From positions 372,001-436,000 of the forward strand of contig NZ_JBPZHB010000002.1 of the NCBI RefSeq assembly GCF_051857545.1: a DNA stretch of 64,000 nucleotides. Reading direction: 5' to 3'. Under the pieces are notes generated by a model. The model ran no database searches. It was not told the DNA's origin and saw only the letters and a list, made by a program, of their open reading frames with translations. The position numbers and the translations under genes were made by a program. Source of the DNA: Larkinella sp051857545 (lineage in GTDB: Bacteria > Bacteroidota > Bacteroidia > Cytophagales > Spirosomataceae). Positions 43,871 to 51,668 of the stretch are shown in pieces. Within the stretch, counting starts at the first letter, position 1. The number at the start of each line of letters is the position of its first letter.

Positions 43871-44366
43871 AAATGGTTGGTATGGTTGAGGATGGTTTTA
43901 TGGTTGTAAATGGCTATATTTTGAGGTGGTCGCGGGTGTATTTGATTTGCTGATTGATCAATTTGGGTAGTTGAGACAAGCGGGCATGGATATGGTTGAA
44001 TTGTTGCTCGTCCACCAGATTTCTACTTTGAGCTTTGCGGATCCAGTCAAGCGATTCTTTAATGGAGCCCGATGAAATAAAGTAAAACCGGATCTTATCA
44101 TTGCGTCCATGACGGCCATACCCTTCGGCAATGTTGGCAGAAATACTGTCGACGGCTCTGACAAATTGTTTACCAATGGTGTCTTTGGCAAACGGACTCC
44201 ACTCAAGAACCAATTTCCAAACCTGATTACTTAGATCAAAAGCAATTTTATAGGCTTCTAAATCCGTAACATCAATGTATTTCGGTTGATCCGTACCCAT
44301 CTTTAACCATTTAGCACTTTTCAGCCATTTAACCATTTAACCCTCTTTAACCATTTTCAGCCATTC
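43871..44366. repeat. AAATGGTT word arrays bracketing the four-helix-bundle gene (F)
   Basis: On the downstream side of the S23-type gene the words AAATGGTT (43871), ATGGTT (several) and AAATGGCT (43908) recur. On the upstream side the same words appear in opposite orientation: AACCATTT (44305, 44331, 44349) and AGCCATTT (44323). The gene thus sits in the loop of a loose word-palindrome. The words also encode the last residues of the GT2 protein (MAENG) and would encode the extra N-terminus MVKWLKSAKWLK of the S23 frame. Confidence 0.6.
43914..44300 (-). CDS. Four-helix-bundle protein (S23 / 23S rRNA intervening-sequence family)
   Basis: 128 residues, all-helical. DVTDLEAYKIAFDLSNQVWKL, IGKQFVRAVDSISANIAEGYGR and FYFISSGSIKESLDWIRKAQ are the three signature blocks of the S23/bIVS family, related to the Avd accessory proteins of diversity-generating retroelements. 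Members form pentameric bundles that bind nucleic acid; function is unknown. I start at the ATG giving MGTDQPKYIDV, since the upstream 12 residues are translated word-repeat. No reverse transcriptase or variable repeat was seen nearby. Flanked on both sides by the same 8-nt words. Confidence 0.88.
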   Translation of the reverse strand: MGTDQPKYIDVTDLEAYKIAFDLSNQVWKLVLEWSPFAKDTIGKQFVRAVDSISANIAEGYGRHGRNDKIRFYFISSGSIKESLDWIRKAQSRNLVDEQQFNHIHARLSQLPKLINQQIKYTRDHLKI

Positions 44367-45333
44367 GGCCCCCAACCTGATCAGCAATTAAATAATCTCC
44401 GGTCTTGTTGGTCGATTGCCGTACCAGCATTTCCCCCAAAAAACCGGCCAAAAATAACTGAACGCCGAGGATAATTGCCACTAAGGCCAGAAAAAACAGC
44501 GGATTGTCGGTTACATTGCGGTACTTCAGGCGATTGGCAATGTTATATAACTTTTCGCTGATGAGGTAAATCGTAATGATGGTCCCGATAAAAAAGGACA
44601 GGGTTCCGAAACTGCCGAACAGGTGCATCGGCCTACGGCTGAATTTATGCACAAAGGCGATGACGAGCAAGTCCAGAAAACCGTTGATGAACCGGTTAAG
44701 CCCGAATTTTGTCGTTCCGTATTTACGCGCCTGGTGTTGTACGACCTTCTCGCCAATCTTGTGAAAACCGTTCCATTTGGCCACAATCGGCAGATTTCGG
44801 TGCATTTCGCCGTACAAGTTCATCGACTTCACCACCGCCCGGCGGTAGGCTTTGATGCCCGAATTGAAATCATGCAGGTGAACGCCCGACACCCAGCGGG
44901 ATACGGCATTAAAGAACTTCGTGGGGACGGTTTTGGTCAGCGGGTCGTAGCGTTTCTGTTTCCAGCCCGACACCAGGTCGTACCCATCGACGGTAATCAT
45001 GCGGTACAATTCCGGGATTTCGTCGGGGCTGTCCTGCAAATCCGCATCCAGCGTAATGACAACCTGTCCGTTGGTTGCCTGAAAACCGGTCTGGAGGGCG
45101 GCCGTTTTGCCGTAATTTCGCGTAAATCGGATGCCCCGCACCTGCGGGTTCCGGTCGGCAAGCCGGGCGATGACCTCCCAGGAACGGTCGGTGCTGCCGT
45201 CGTCGACAAACAGAATTTCGTACGTATATCCCTGCTCCGTCATCACCCGCACAATCCAGTCGTGCAGTTCGGGCAACGACTCTTCTTCGTTGTAAAGCGG
45301 GATAACGATGGAAAGTTGGCGTTTGTCAGTCAT
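44347..45333 (-). CDS. GT2 polyprenyl-phosphate glycosyltransferase (DPM/GtrB type)
   Basis: Loads a sugar from a nucleotide donor onto undecaprenyl phosphate. The GT-A domain shows LSIVIPLYNEEESLPEL, ILFVDDGSTDRSW and VVITLDADLQDSPDEIPEL (DxD-type metal site), with a HDFNSGIKAYRR motif later. Two C-terminal TM hairpins (FGTLSFFIGTIITIYLI and LFFLALVAIILGVQLFLAGF) are typical of GtrB/ArnC relatives. 328 aa. The last residues are encoded by the word-repeat that begins there. It could supply donors to the GT87-like GT-C proteins elsewhere in the window; this is inference. Confidence 0.93.
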   Translation of the reverse strand: MTDKRQLSIVIPLYNEEESLPELHDWIVRVMTEQGYTYEILFVDDGSTDRSWEVIARLADRNPQVRGIRFTRNYGKTAALQTGFQATNGQVVITLDADLQDSPDEIPELYRMITVDGYDLVSGWKQKRYDPLTKTVPTKFFNAVSRWVSGVHLHDFNSGIKAYRRAVVKSMNLYGEMHRNLPIVAKWNGFHKIGEKVVQHQARKYGTTKFGLNRFINGFLDLLVIAFVHKFSRRPMHLFGSFGTLSFFIGTIITIYLISEKLYNIANRLKYRNVTDNPLFFLALVAIILGVQLFLAGFLGEMLVRQSTNKTGDYLIADQVGGRMAENG

Positions 45334-45439
45334 AAAAATACGGGCTAAACACGGCCGAAATAAAGCGCAGGCAGGAATCGTTACCGCAACTTCGTAAGGC
45401 CCGGTGTTCAGGATCGGTTCTCCAAAGGTCGTAAGGATT

Positions 45440-46138
45440 TTAGAAATTCAGATAAAAAGGTTGTAATAACTGACGGAATGATTCCGTATAGATCTTCCCG
45501 TCCGGATTGAAAATGGATAATTGTTCGGTTTTCGGCGTGCTAAACCGGTTGAAACCAAAACCAGCGATGGTTCTAAAAACCGGTTTTAGTTCATTATGCC
45601 GTACTTCGAGTTGTTGATACGGATGCAAACCGGCTTTTTCGGCAATCACGGCCAGTCGTTGCATTTCAAAAGGCGGCAGCAAAACCCAGAATTGTGCCTC
45701 CGGTTTCAACAGACGGACGACGCTGGCAATCAATTCTTCAAACGGCAGTTCGTCGTTGTGTAACGCCCGGTTGACGGCCTGGTCGGGCGATCGCAGGTGG
45801 TTGGTATAAAACGGCGGGTTGCACAGAATGCGGTCATATGGCTCGGACGAAAACGTTTGAATCCGGCTCTGAATCACCCGAACCTGATCCGAAAACGGGC
45901 TATCGTTCACATTTTCAGTTGCTTGCCCGAAAGCCGCCGGGTCCATTTCCACCGCATCGATCCGGGCCGTGGGATTCCGTTGAGCCGCAATGAGCGCCAG
46001 CAAACCCGTACCTGTTCCGATATCCAGCAACCGCCCGCCGGTTCCCAGTTCCGCATACGCCCCCAGCACGCACGAATCCGTGCAAACCTTCATGGCCGCC
46101 CGGTTCTGGTGAATGGTGAATTGTTTGAAGCGAAACAA
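45440..46138 (-). CDS. trmN6: tRNA1(Val) (adenine-37 N6) methyltransferase
   Basis: SAM-dependent methyltransferase modifying A37 of tRNA1(Val). The 232-aa protein has the SAM loop LLDIGTGTGLLALIAAQ, the acidic DAVEMDP, and the N6-adenine signature ILCNPPFYTNHL (NPPF/Y). FRFKQFTIHQNRAAMKVCTDS at the N-terminus is the hallmark of the YfiC/TrmN6 family (Q..FMKV.TD). It lies 11 bp from palindrome G and downstream of RNase HI on the same strand. Confidence 0.93.
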   Translation of the reverse strand: MFRFKQFTIHQNRAAMKVCTDSCVLGAYAELGTGGRLLDIGTGTGLLALIAAQRNPTARIDAVEMDPAAFGQATENVNDSPFSDQVRVIQSRIQTFSSEPYDRILCNPPFYTNHLRSPDQAVNRALHNDELPFEELIASVVRLLKPEAQFWVLLPPFEMQRLAVIAEKAGLHPYQQLEVRHNELKPVFRTIAGFGFNRFSTPKTEQLSIFNPDGKIYTESFRQLLQPFYLNF

Positions 46139-46149
46139 AGGGAGTTAAG

Positions 46150-46246
46150 AGTTAAGAGTTATGAGTTAAGAATGAAGAGTTAGCTGACGCAAGCTGGAAA
46201 CAAATGCGTCAGCTAACTCTTCATTCTTAACTCATAACTCTTAACT
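46150..46246. repeat. Perfect 42-bp word-palindrome G (GAGTTAAG words, GCTGACGC core)
   Basis: The arms 46150-46191 and 46205-46246 are perfect complements over 42 bp around a 13-nt loop. They are made of GAGTTAAG/GAGTTATG words and end in GCTGACGC (46183-46190) facing GCGTCAGC (46206-46213). The right arm ends inside the RNase HI stop codon; the left begins 11 bp from the trmN6 start. A 22-nt part of the arm (ATGAGTTAAGAATGAAGAG plus TTA) recurs in element H at 49.2 kb. Confidence 0.9.
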
Positions 46247-46877
46247 ACTTTCGGCCAAAGTCGGCGGGGTTTTCGCCCCAGTATTCGGTTTCCCATTTCA
46301 GGATTTTGTTAAGGAAGTTGTTGGTTTTCAGCCAGTTTTCGGCCCGGTCGATCAGTTCGAACAGGTGGGCGTTGCGGGGCGTTTCTTCCAGTTTGGTGTT
46401 GGCTTTCTTTTTCAGTACCCAGCTAATGGCCGTCCGTGAATCGGAATAAATGGGCAGATTGCTGTCGCGCTGTTTCAACCACGCCAGGGCGTGAACGATG
46501 GCCAGAAATTCGCCGATGTTGTTGGTGCCGTCGGGATGAGGGCCCTGGTGGAAGAGGAGTTGTTTCGTGGTGGCATGCACGCCCTGGTATTCCATATCGC
46601 CCGTGGCGGTGTTCCAGGCGGCATCGACGGCAATGCTGTCGGCGATGGGTTTGCCAACAAACAGCTTCTGGTTTTTGCCATCCGTTCCCGGCCCTTTGCC
46701 CTGCAAATGCAGATGCGGTTTTTCGCCCAGCGCTTTGTCGGCCACCGTGCGGCTTTCAAACGATTTGTACAGAGCGCCGGGAAAATTCTGAATCTGCTCC
46801 TGACAGCCTTCCCAGGTATCGTAAACTCCTTTTTGCCGTCCTTTCCAGACGACGTAATATTTGGGCGATTTCGCCAT
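46245..46877 (-). CDS. rnhA: Ribonuclease HI with viroplasmin-type N-terminal domain
   Basis: Degrades the RNA strand of RNA-DNA hybrids. The N-terminus KYYVVWKGRQKGVYDTWEGC is the caulimovirus viroplasmin (hybrid-binding) domain found in eukaryotic RNase H1 and many Bacteroidota enzymes. The catalytic carboxylates appear in order: Asp in SIAVDAAWN, Glu in NNIGEFLAIVHAL, Asp in PIYSDSRTAISWV, and Asp in NPADFGRK. I start at the ATG giving MAKSPKYY (210 aa); the frame extends 71 codons upstream with no family similarity. Last base pairs overlap palindrome G. Confidence 0.94.
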   Translation of the reverse strand: MAKSPKYYVVWKGRQKGVYDTWEGCQEQIQNFPGALYKSFESRTVADKALGEKPHLHLQGKGPGTDGKNQKLFVGKPIADSIAVDAAWNTATGDMEYQGVHATTKQLLFHQGPHPDGTNNIGEFLAIVHALAWLKQRDSNLPIYSDSRTAISWVLKKKANTKLEETPRNAHLFELIDRAENWLKTNNFLNKILKWETEYWGENPADFGRK

Positions 46878-47129
46878 GGTGTATCCGTTCAAGAAAGCCG
46901 CAAAGATACAAACTGGAAAGAATGTGTATCCGCGGCATTGGCAAAAACGAAAATCATAACAAAATAACTCCCTGATTGTTAGGTATAAAGAGGTTGAAAT
47001 TAAACAATTTTGGGGCCATAGGGTAAAAAAAAATAAGTATTTTGCCACTTCGACGCAACTAAAATTGTCTCCTATTCGTAGGTAACTCAATTTTGCAGAT
47101 TAATTAACCCACATCGTTCGTAGCTATAA

Positions 47130-47423
47130 ATGATTCTGGTACTTTACGCACTCCTTGGCCTGGCAGCCCTTTACATCATCCTGCTGCTGGTAATTGTATT
47201 GAACACCCAAAAAGTTTGCGAGTGTAGTCACTGCCACACGGCCATGCATCTGGAACGAACGAACAGGCCCCTTTACGTTCGCCGGCTTTATGACTACCTT
47301 CCGCTCAAGTATTTCCGTTGCCGGCGTTGCCATCGTACGTTTTATTTGAACAAGAACACGCCGGATTCGGAACCGGAAAGCATGAAAGATTCGGCTCCCA
47401 AACCGAAAGCCTCCTACACGTAG
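47130..47423 (+). CDS. Small membrane protein with a zinc-ribbon-like tail
   Basis: 97 residues: one N-terminal TM (MILVLYALLGLAALYIILLLVIVL), then two cysteine pairs, CECSHCH and FRCRRCHRTFYL, spaced like a zinc ribbon, and a charged Ser/Pro/Lys tail. The zinc-ribbon should face the cytosol. Not recognised as a named family. It lies between the divergent RNase HI gene and a convergent small gene. The 250 bp upstream (46878-47129) hold no other gene. Confidence 0.7.
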   Translation: MILVLYALLGLAALYIILLLVIVLNTQKVCECSHCHTAMHLERTNRPLYVRRLYDYLPLKYFRCRRCHRTFYLNKNTPDSEPESMKDSAPKPKASYT

Positions 47424-47486
47424 GGACACAGTGGTGTGGTAGACATCAATCCCCTGATGCCAAGCGGAGTCGCCGTACAGAAAAGT

Positions 47487-47684
47487 CTAGCTATGGAGAG
47501 TTGGGTTCTCTTCCATCTGACCCCGGATCAGGCGTAATTTCCGGTTTAAATCCCGGAGTTCACCCTGGTATTTCCGATACGTGGCCGGATCGCTGCTTTT
47601 GAGAGTGTCGTTGTGGCTGTAATGCACTAATAGGGCATTCCGGCGGGCGCTCAGCCGCTGGTAAAGTTCGCTGGTAGGGTTCAT
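47487..47684 (-). CDS. Small basic helical protein, unknown
   Basis: 65 residues from the ATG giving MNPTSELYQRLSARRNALL; a longer frame adds 17 residues. It is rich in Arg/Lys and predicted all-helical (YRKYQGELRDLNRKLRLIRGQ), with a likely coiled coil. No family recognised. A weak annotation that depends on start choice. Its 3' end converges with the zinc-ribbon gene. Confidence 0.45.
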   Translation of the reverse strand: MNPTSELYQRLSARRNALLVHYSHNDTLKSSDPATYRKYQGELRDLNRKLRLIRGQMEENPTLHS

Positions 47685-47831
47685 TGCTCTGTTGTTTTTA
47701 GGAATACGATGAAGGATCTGCCGCGCACCCTTCATAAACTATAACGTTCGTTTTACTGCATAGTACGTACCGTTTATCAAAAAATACTATCGCTTATCAT
47801 CAGGAATACAAAATAAATAGCATTTACATTC

Positions 47832-47862
47832 AAAAAGCCGCCCCATTTTGGGGCGGCTTTTT
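47832..47862. terminator. Bidirectional intrinsic terminator at the end of murA
   Basis: AAAAAGCCGCCCC and its complement form a perfect 13-bp stem with a 5-nt loop and T-runs on either strand. It lies 26 bp past the murA stop and serves murA on the minus strand. Confidence 0.93.
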
Positions 47863-47888
47863 GAAAATCACAAGGAAATCGTGGTACG

Positions 47889-49196
47889 TTACAATCGCTC
47901 GATTTTGGCTCCAATCGCGTTGAGTCGCCCGTCGATGTTTTGATACCCCCGGTCGATTTGCTCGATATTGTCGATAATGCTTTCGCCTTTGGCCGAAAGA
48001 GCGGCAATCAGCAGGGCAACGCCTGCACGTATATCGGGTGACGACATCCGAATGCCTTTCAGTTGCTGCTGGCGATTCAGACCAATGACCGTGGCCCGGT
48101 GCGGATCGCACAGAATCATCTGGGCACCCATTTCAATCAGTTTATCCACGAAGAACAACCGGCTTTCGAACATCTTCTGGTGTACGAGCAGCGTGCCCTG
48201 GGCCTGAATGGCCGTGACGAGCACAATGCTGAGCAAATCCGGTGTGAAACCGGGCCAGGGTGCGTCAGAAACCGTCATCATGCCGCCATCCAAAAAACTC
48301 TCGATCTGGTAGTGCTCCTGCGCCGGTACGAAAATGTCGTCGCCCCGAAATTCCATCTTGATTCCCAGCCGTTTGAAAACGTCGGGAATGATGCCCAACT
48401 GCGGAATCTGGCAGTTTTTGATCGTTATTTCCGACTGCGTCATGGCGGCCAGACCGATGAATGATCCAATTTCGATCATGTCGGGCAACATGGTGTGGTC
48501 GGTTCCGCCCAGTTTGTCGACGCCCTCGATGGTGAGCAGGTTGGAAGAAATACCGCTGATTTTGGCGCCCATGCGATTCAGCATCGCGCATAGTTGCTGC
48601 AAATACGGTTCACAGGCGGCATTGTAAATCGTCGTGGTGCCTTCGGCCATCACGGCGGCCATCACCACATTGGCGGTTCCGGTAACGGAGGCTTCGTCCA
48701 GCAGCATGTAGGTGCCTTTCAAATGGCTGGCATCGACATGGTACATACCGCTTTCGTCGGAGTCGAAATTGAACTTGGCACCCAGTTTTTCAAAACCCAG
48801 AAAGTGCGTATCCAGTCGCCGACGGCCAATTTTGTCGCCACCGGGCCGCGGAATCCGTCCGGTTTTGAAACGGCCCAGCATGGGACCCAGCAGCATGACC
48901 GAGCCACGCAGGGCTGAAGCTTTTTCGCGGTAGTCGGCCGTGTCCAGAATGGAAATATCGACCTGATCGGCCTGAAAACGGTACGATGACGGAGATAACT
49001 GCTTGACCTGAACGCCCAGATCGCCCAAAAGTTCGATCAATTTGTTGACGTCACTGATGTCAGGAATATTATGAATGGTGACCGGCTGATCAGTCAATAA
49101 AACCGCACACAGAATCTGGAGTGCTTCGTTTTTAGCGCCCTGTGGGCTGATTTCGCCTTTCAAATGTTGGTCACCGGCAATTCGGAAAGAAGCCAT
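47889..49196 (-). CDS. murA: UDP-N-acetylglucosamine 1-carboxyvinyltransferase (Cys-to-Asp variant)
   Basis: Adds enolpyruvate from PEP to UDP-GlcNAc, the first committed step of peptidoglycan synthesis. The N-terminus FRIAGDQHLKGEISPQGAKN includes Lys22-Asn23 of the active site; 435 aa is full length. The loop that normally reads PGGC-IG (Cys115 in E. coli) reads PGGDKIGRRRLDTHF, with Asp121 (codon GAC at 48834-48836, minus strand) in place of the cysteine alkylated by fosfomycin. Asp variants are active and fosfomycin-insensitive in other phyla. It lies downstream of a DUF4290 gene, a pairing common in Bacteroidota. Confidence 0.97.
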   Translation of the reverse strand: MASFRIAGDQHLKGEISPQGAKNEALQILCAVLLTDQPVTIHNIPDISDVNKLIELLGDLGVQVKQLSPSSYRFQADQVDISILDTADYREKASALRGSVMLLGPMLGRFKTGRIPRPGGDKIGRRRLDTHFLGFEKLGAKFNFDSDESGMYHVDASHLKGTYMLLDEASVTGTANVVMAAVMAEGTTTIYNAACEPYLQQLCAMLNRMGAKISGISSNLLTIEGVDKLGGTDHTMLPDMIEIGSFIGLAAMTQSEITIKNCQIPQLGIIPDVFKRLGIKMEFRGDDIFVPAQEHYQIESFLDGGMMTVSDAPWPGFTPDLLSIVLVTAIQAQGTLLVHQKMFESRLFFVDKLIEMGAQMILCDPHRATVIGLNRQQQLKGIRMSSPDIRAGVALLIAALSAKGESIIDNIEQIDRGYQNIDGRLNAIGAKIERL

Positions 49197-49227
49197 ATGG
49201 GGAGTTAAGAATTAGGAGTTAAGAGAA

Positions 49228-49332
49228 ATGAGTTAAGAATGAAGAGTTAAGAGTTAAAAGTTAAGACGAATAAGGAAACGCATGGCAGCCCCGTCTTGAC
49301 TTTTAATTCTTAACTCTTCATTCTTAACTCTT
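49228..49332. repeat. Word-palindrome H (GAGTTAAG words)
   Basis: The arms 49228-49268 and 49292-49332 pair at 38 of 41 positions around a 23-nt loop. Words are GAGTTAAG/GAATTAAAAG. The arm shares a 22-nt block with element G. Extra words (GAGTTAAGAATTAG) continue left to 49202. It separates the DUF4290 gene from murA. The GCTGACGC core is absent here; the stem closes with GACG/CGTC. Confidence 0.85.
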
Positions 49333-49347
49333 CCTTCCTGACTCTGT

Positions 49348-50154
49348 TTAACGTCTTTTGCGGTTGTTGGGATTGTTGCCCCCTCTGAAGCGGTCGTTCC
49401 GGTGTCCGCCATCGCGGTTGTCACGGCCGCCGGCGCCACCATCCCGGTGGCCACGCGATCCCTGATTGGGATAGAAATTTGGGTTATTCTGGCGGTTCCC
49501 CGACGTTTCGTTCCGGTTGTAGGCTTGTCCTGAGCCATCGTGACGACCGTGGGAGGGCGCCGATCCTTCGTTTCGGCCGTGAGAAGGGCCGTTGGGCGTT
49601 CGCCGGGGCGGTTGATCACCCGTCCGTTCGCGCGGGGTGGCATCGACAAAACCGTTGGTTCGGATCGACATGATGTCGGCGTGGAGCTTGCCGTTCGCCA
49701 TCTCGTCGAGGTTGGTCAGAATCGTCTCGTCTTCCACAGCCTCCTTATTCCAGGTTGAATAAAACGTCTTCATCAACTTGGCCATGTACGAGACGAAGGC
49801 CAGGCGTTCTTCGGAATCTTCCAGTGAAATGGCTTTGGCAATCAGGAGGTTGATATTCTGGCCGTAGTGTTTGTAGCGCAAACCGTGGGTATTATACGGA
49901 ACGGGCTGCGGCTTCTTCCCCAGGACATCCGCCGTCGGGGGCGGGTAGGGGCTATCCACATCGAGCTTGAAGCCCGACATGATGTAGAGGTCGTCCCACA
50001 ATTTATTATAGTAATCCTGATTATCCCGCATGTTGGGATGGATCTGCCGCATCAGTTCTACCAGGATGTGCGCGTAGCGGGTGCGCTTCTCGCGGTCTTC
50101 GATAGTCTGTAGATGTTCGACTAATTTTTGGATGTTGCTGCCGTACTCTTTCAA
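49348..50154 (-). CDS. DUF4290 protein with Arg/Gly/Asn-rich tail
   Basis: 268 residues. The N-terminal ~170 match the DUF4290 family of Bacteroidota (MKEYGSNIQKLVEHLQTIED, PYNTHGLRYKHYGQNINLLI), with a helical, cytosolic fold and unknown function. The last ~90 residues are disordered and rich in Arg, Gly, Asn, Ser and His (GGAGGRDNRDGGHRNDRF), like RGG RNA-binding tails. It precedes murA on the same strand, separated by palindrome H. Confidence 0.9.
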   Translation of the reverse strand: MKEYGSNIQKLVEHLQTIEDREKRTRYAHILVELMRQIHPNMRDNQDYYNKLWDDLYIMSGFKLDVDSPYPPPTADVLGKKPQPVPYNTHGLRYKHYGQNINLLIAKAISLEDSEERLAFVSYMAKLMKTFYSTWNKEAVEDETILTNLDEMANGKLHADIMSIRTNGFVDATPRERTGDQPPRRTPNGPSHGRNEGSAPSHGRHDGSGQAYNRNETSGNRQNNPNFYPNQGSRGHRDGGAGGRDNRDGGHRNDRFRGGNNPNNRKRR

Positions 50155-50275
50155 TCGATTGGGGCGTCTATGGTATGTTTAGACAAAAGTAACAAAAAAA
50201 GTCTTGCACCATCATTAATCCTTTCCAGAGCGTCGACGACCGGAACAAGCATCGAAAAGTTGCTGTTGGGAAAGC

Positions 50276-51658
50276 ATGAAGCAGTGTTACCAGATGTATA
50301 AACCGGAACTTGCCGACACCATCCGGCTGAGCATTCCGATTGTGATTGCCCAATTGGGGGTGGTGTTGATGGGCGTCACCGACGATCTGTTCGTTGGGCG
50401 GTTGCTGGGCGCCATTCCGCTGGCGGGGGCTGGGTTGTCGGTGTCGCTGTCTTTTCTGGTATCGAGCATTGGCGTGGGCGGTTTGTCGGTGGTGGCTGCG
50501 CTGGTATCACAGGCTCGCGGGCGCAACGATGCCGCCGAGATCAACCGGTTGTTCCGGGCGGGTTTGTGGGTTGCCCTGTGGCTGGGTTTGGCGCTGGGGC
50601 TGGTTGGTGTCGGTGTGGCCTACTTTTACGACCAGTTTGGACAGACGCCGGAGGTCACCGAAATTGGCCGGAATTTCCTGCTCATTCTCAGTTTATCGAA
50701 CATTCCGCTGTTTCTGTTTATTGCCGCCCGGCAGTTGTGCGACGGTCTTTCGTATCCGCGAATTGCCCTGATCATCACCTTGCTGGCGCTGTTTCTGAAT
50801 GCGTTGCTCAATTATGTTCTGATCAAAGGCGTCGGTCCGTTTCCGGCACTGGGCGTTCAGGGTTCGGCGCTGGGAACACTGCTTTCACGCAGCTTCATGG
50901 CAGCCGCAATCATTCTCTACATCCGGCGAAACCGCCTGTTTCAGTGTTACTTTCTCCCCTCGTTCCAGACGCTGCGGGTGAGCAGGCACATTCGTCAGAT
51001 TCTGCAACTGGGCCTGCCGGGTGGTTTTACGTTTTTCTTTGAAGTGGCGACGTTTTCGCTGGCAGCCATGATGGCGGGCTGGCTCGGAACCGACCAATTG
51101 GCCGCGCACCAGATTGCCATCAACATGGCTTCGATCACCTACATGATGGCTACCGGCATTTCGGCTGCGGGTTCCATTCGGGTTAGCCGTGCGCTGGGTC
51201 GCTCCAACCTGACCGCCGTGCGCCGGGCCGGGGTAGCGGCTTTGTGGCTGGTTTTTGTGTTCATGGGTCTACCGGCGGTGGTTTTCCTGACGGCCAACGA
51301 CTGGCTGGTGAGCTGGTATATCCGCGACAACCCGGAAGTGGCCGCGATTGCGGCTTCGCTGGTCATCATGGCCGGTTTTTTCCAACTGTCCGACGGCATT
51401 CAGGTGGTCGGAATCGGCATGTTGCGTGGGTTGTCGGACGTCAATACGCCAACCATCATCAGCTTGTTTGCTTACTGGATCATCGGTTTGCCGATGAGTT
51501 ATGTGCTGGGATTCTGGTTTAAACTGGGCGCGATCGGTATCTGGATCGGTTTGCTGGCTGGTTTGACGATGGCGGCCATTCTGTTCCCAATCCGGTTTTT
51601 CCGGCTGGTCCGGCAGATAAAACCGGATGCGGTCGAAACAACCGTTTACAACCCCTAA
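50276..51658 (+). CDS. MATE family efflux transporter
   Basis: 460 residues with twelve hydrophobic segments. MATE landmarks: IRLSIPIVIAQLGVVLMGVTD at TM1, GAIPLAGAGLSVSL, and the second half LGLPGGFTFFFEVATFSLAAM with HQIAINMASITYMMATGIS, the most conserved block. It exports cationic drugs or metabolites by Na+ or H+ antiport. A second in-frame ATG (MYKPELADTIR) 18 bp later is an equally good start. The following DUF1648 gene is 10 bp away. Confidence 0.94.
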   Translation: MKQCYQMYKPELADTIRLSIPIVIAQLGVVLMGVTDDLFVGRLLGAIPLAGAGLSVSLSFLVSSIGVGGLSVVAALVSQARGRNDAAEINRLFRAGLWVALWLGLALGLVGVGVAYFYDQFGQTPEVTEIGRNFLLILSLSNIPLFLFIAARQLCDGLSYPRIALIITLLALFLNALLNYVLIKGVGPFPALGVQGSALGTLLSRSFMAAAIILYIRRNRLFQCYFLPSFQTLRVSRHIRQILQLGLPGGFTFFFEVATFSLAAMMAGWLGTDQLAAHQIAINMASITYMMATGISAAGSIRVSRALGRSNLTAVRRAGVAALWLVFVFMGLPAVVFLTANDWLVSWYIRDNPEVAAIAASLVIMAGFFQLSDGIQVVGIGMLRGLSDVNTPTIISLFAYWIIGLPMSYVLGFWFKLGAIGIWIGLLAGLTMAAILFPIRFFRLVRQIKPDAVETTVYNP

Positions 51659-51668
51659 CTAAATTGAC

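Noticed and set aside
46139..46250. Possible CRISPR-like repeats
   Set aside because: Short words are adjacent and inverted, with no constant-length repeats separated by unique spacers and no cas genes.
46878..47090. 71-residue N-terminal extension of RNase HI
   Set aside because: The viroplasmin domain starts at the internal ATG; upstream residues are Cys/Phe-rich and lie in AT-rich spacer.
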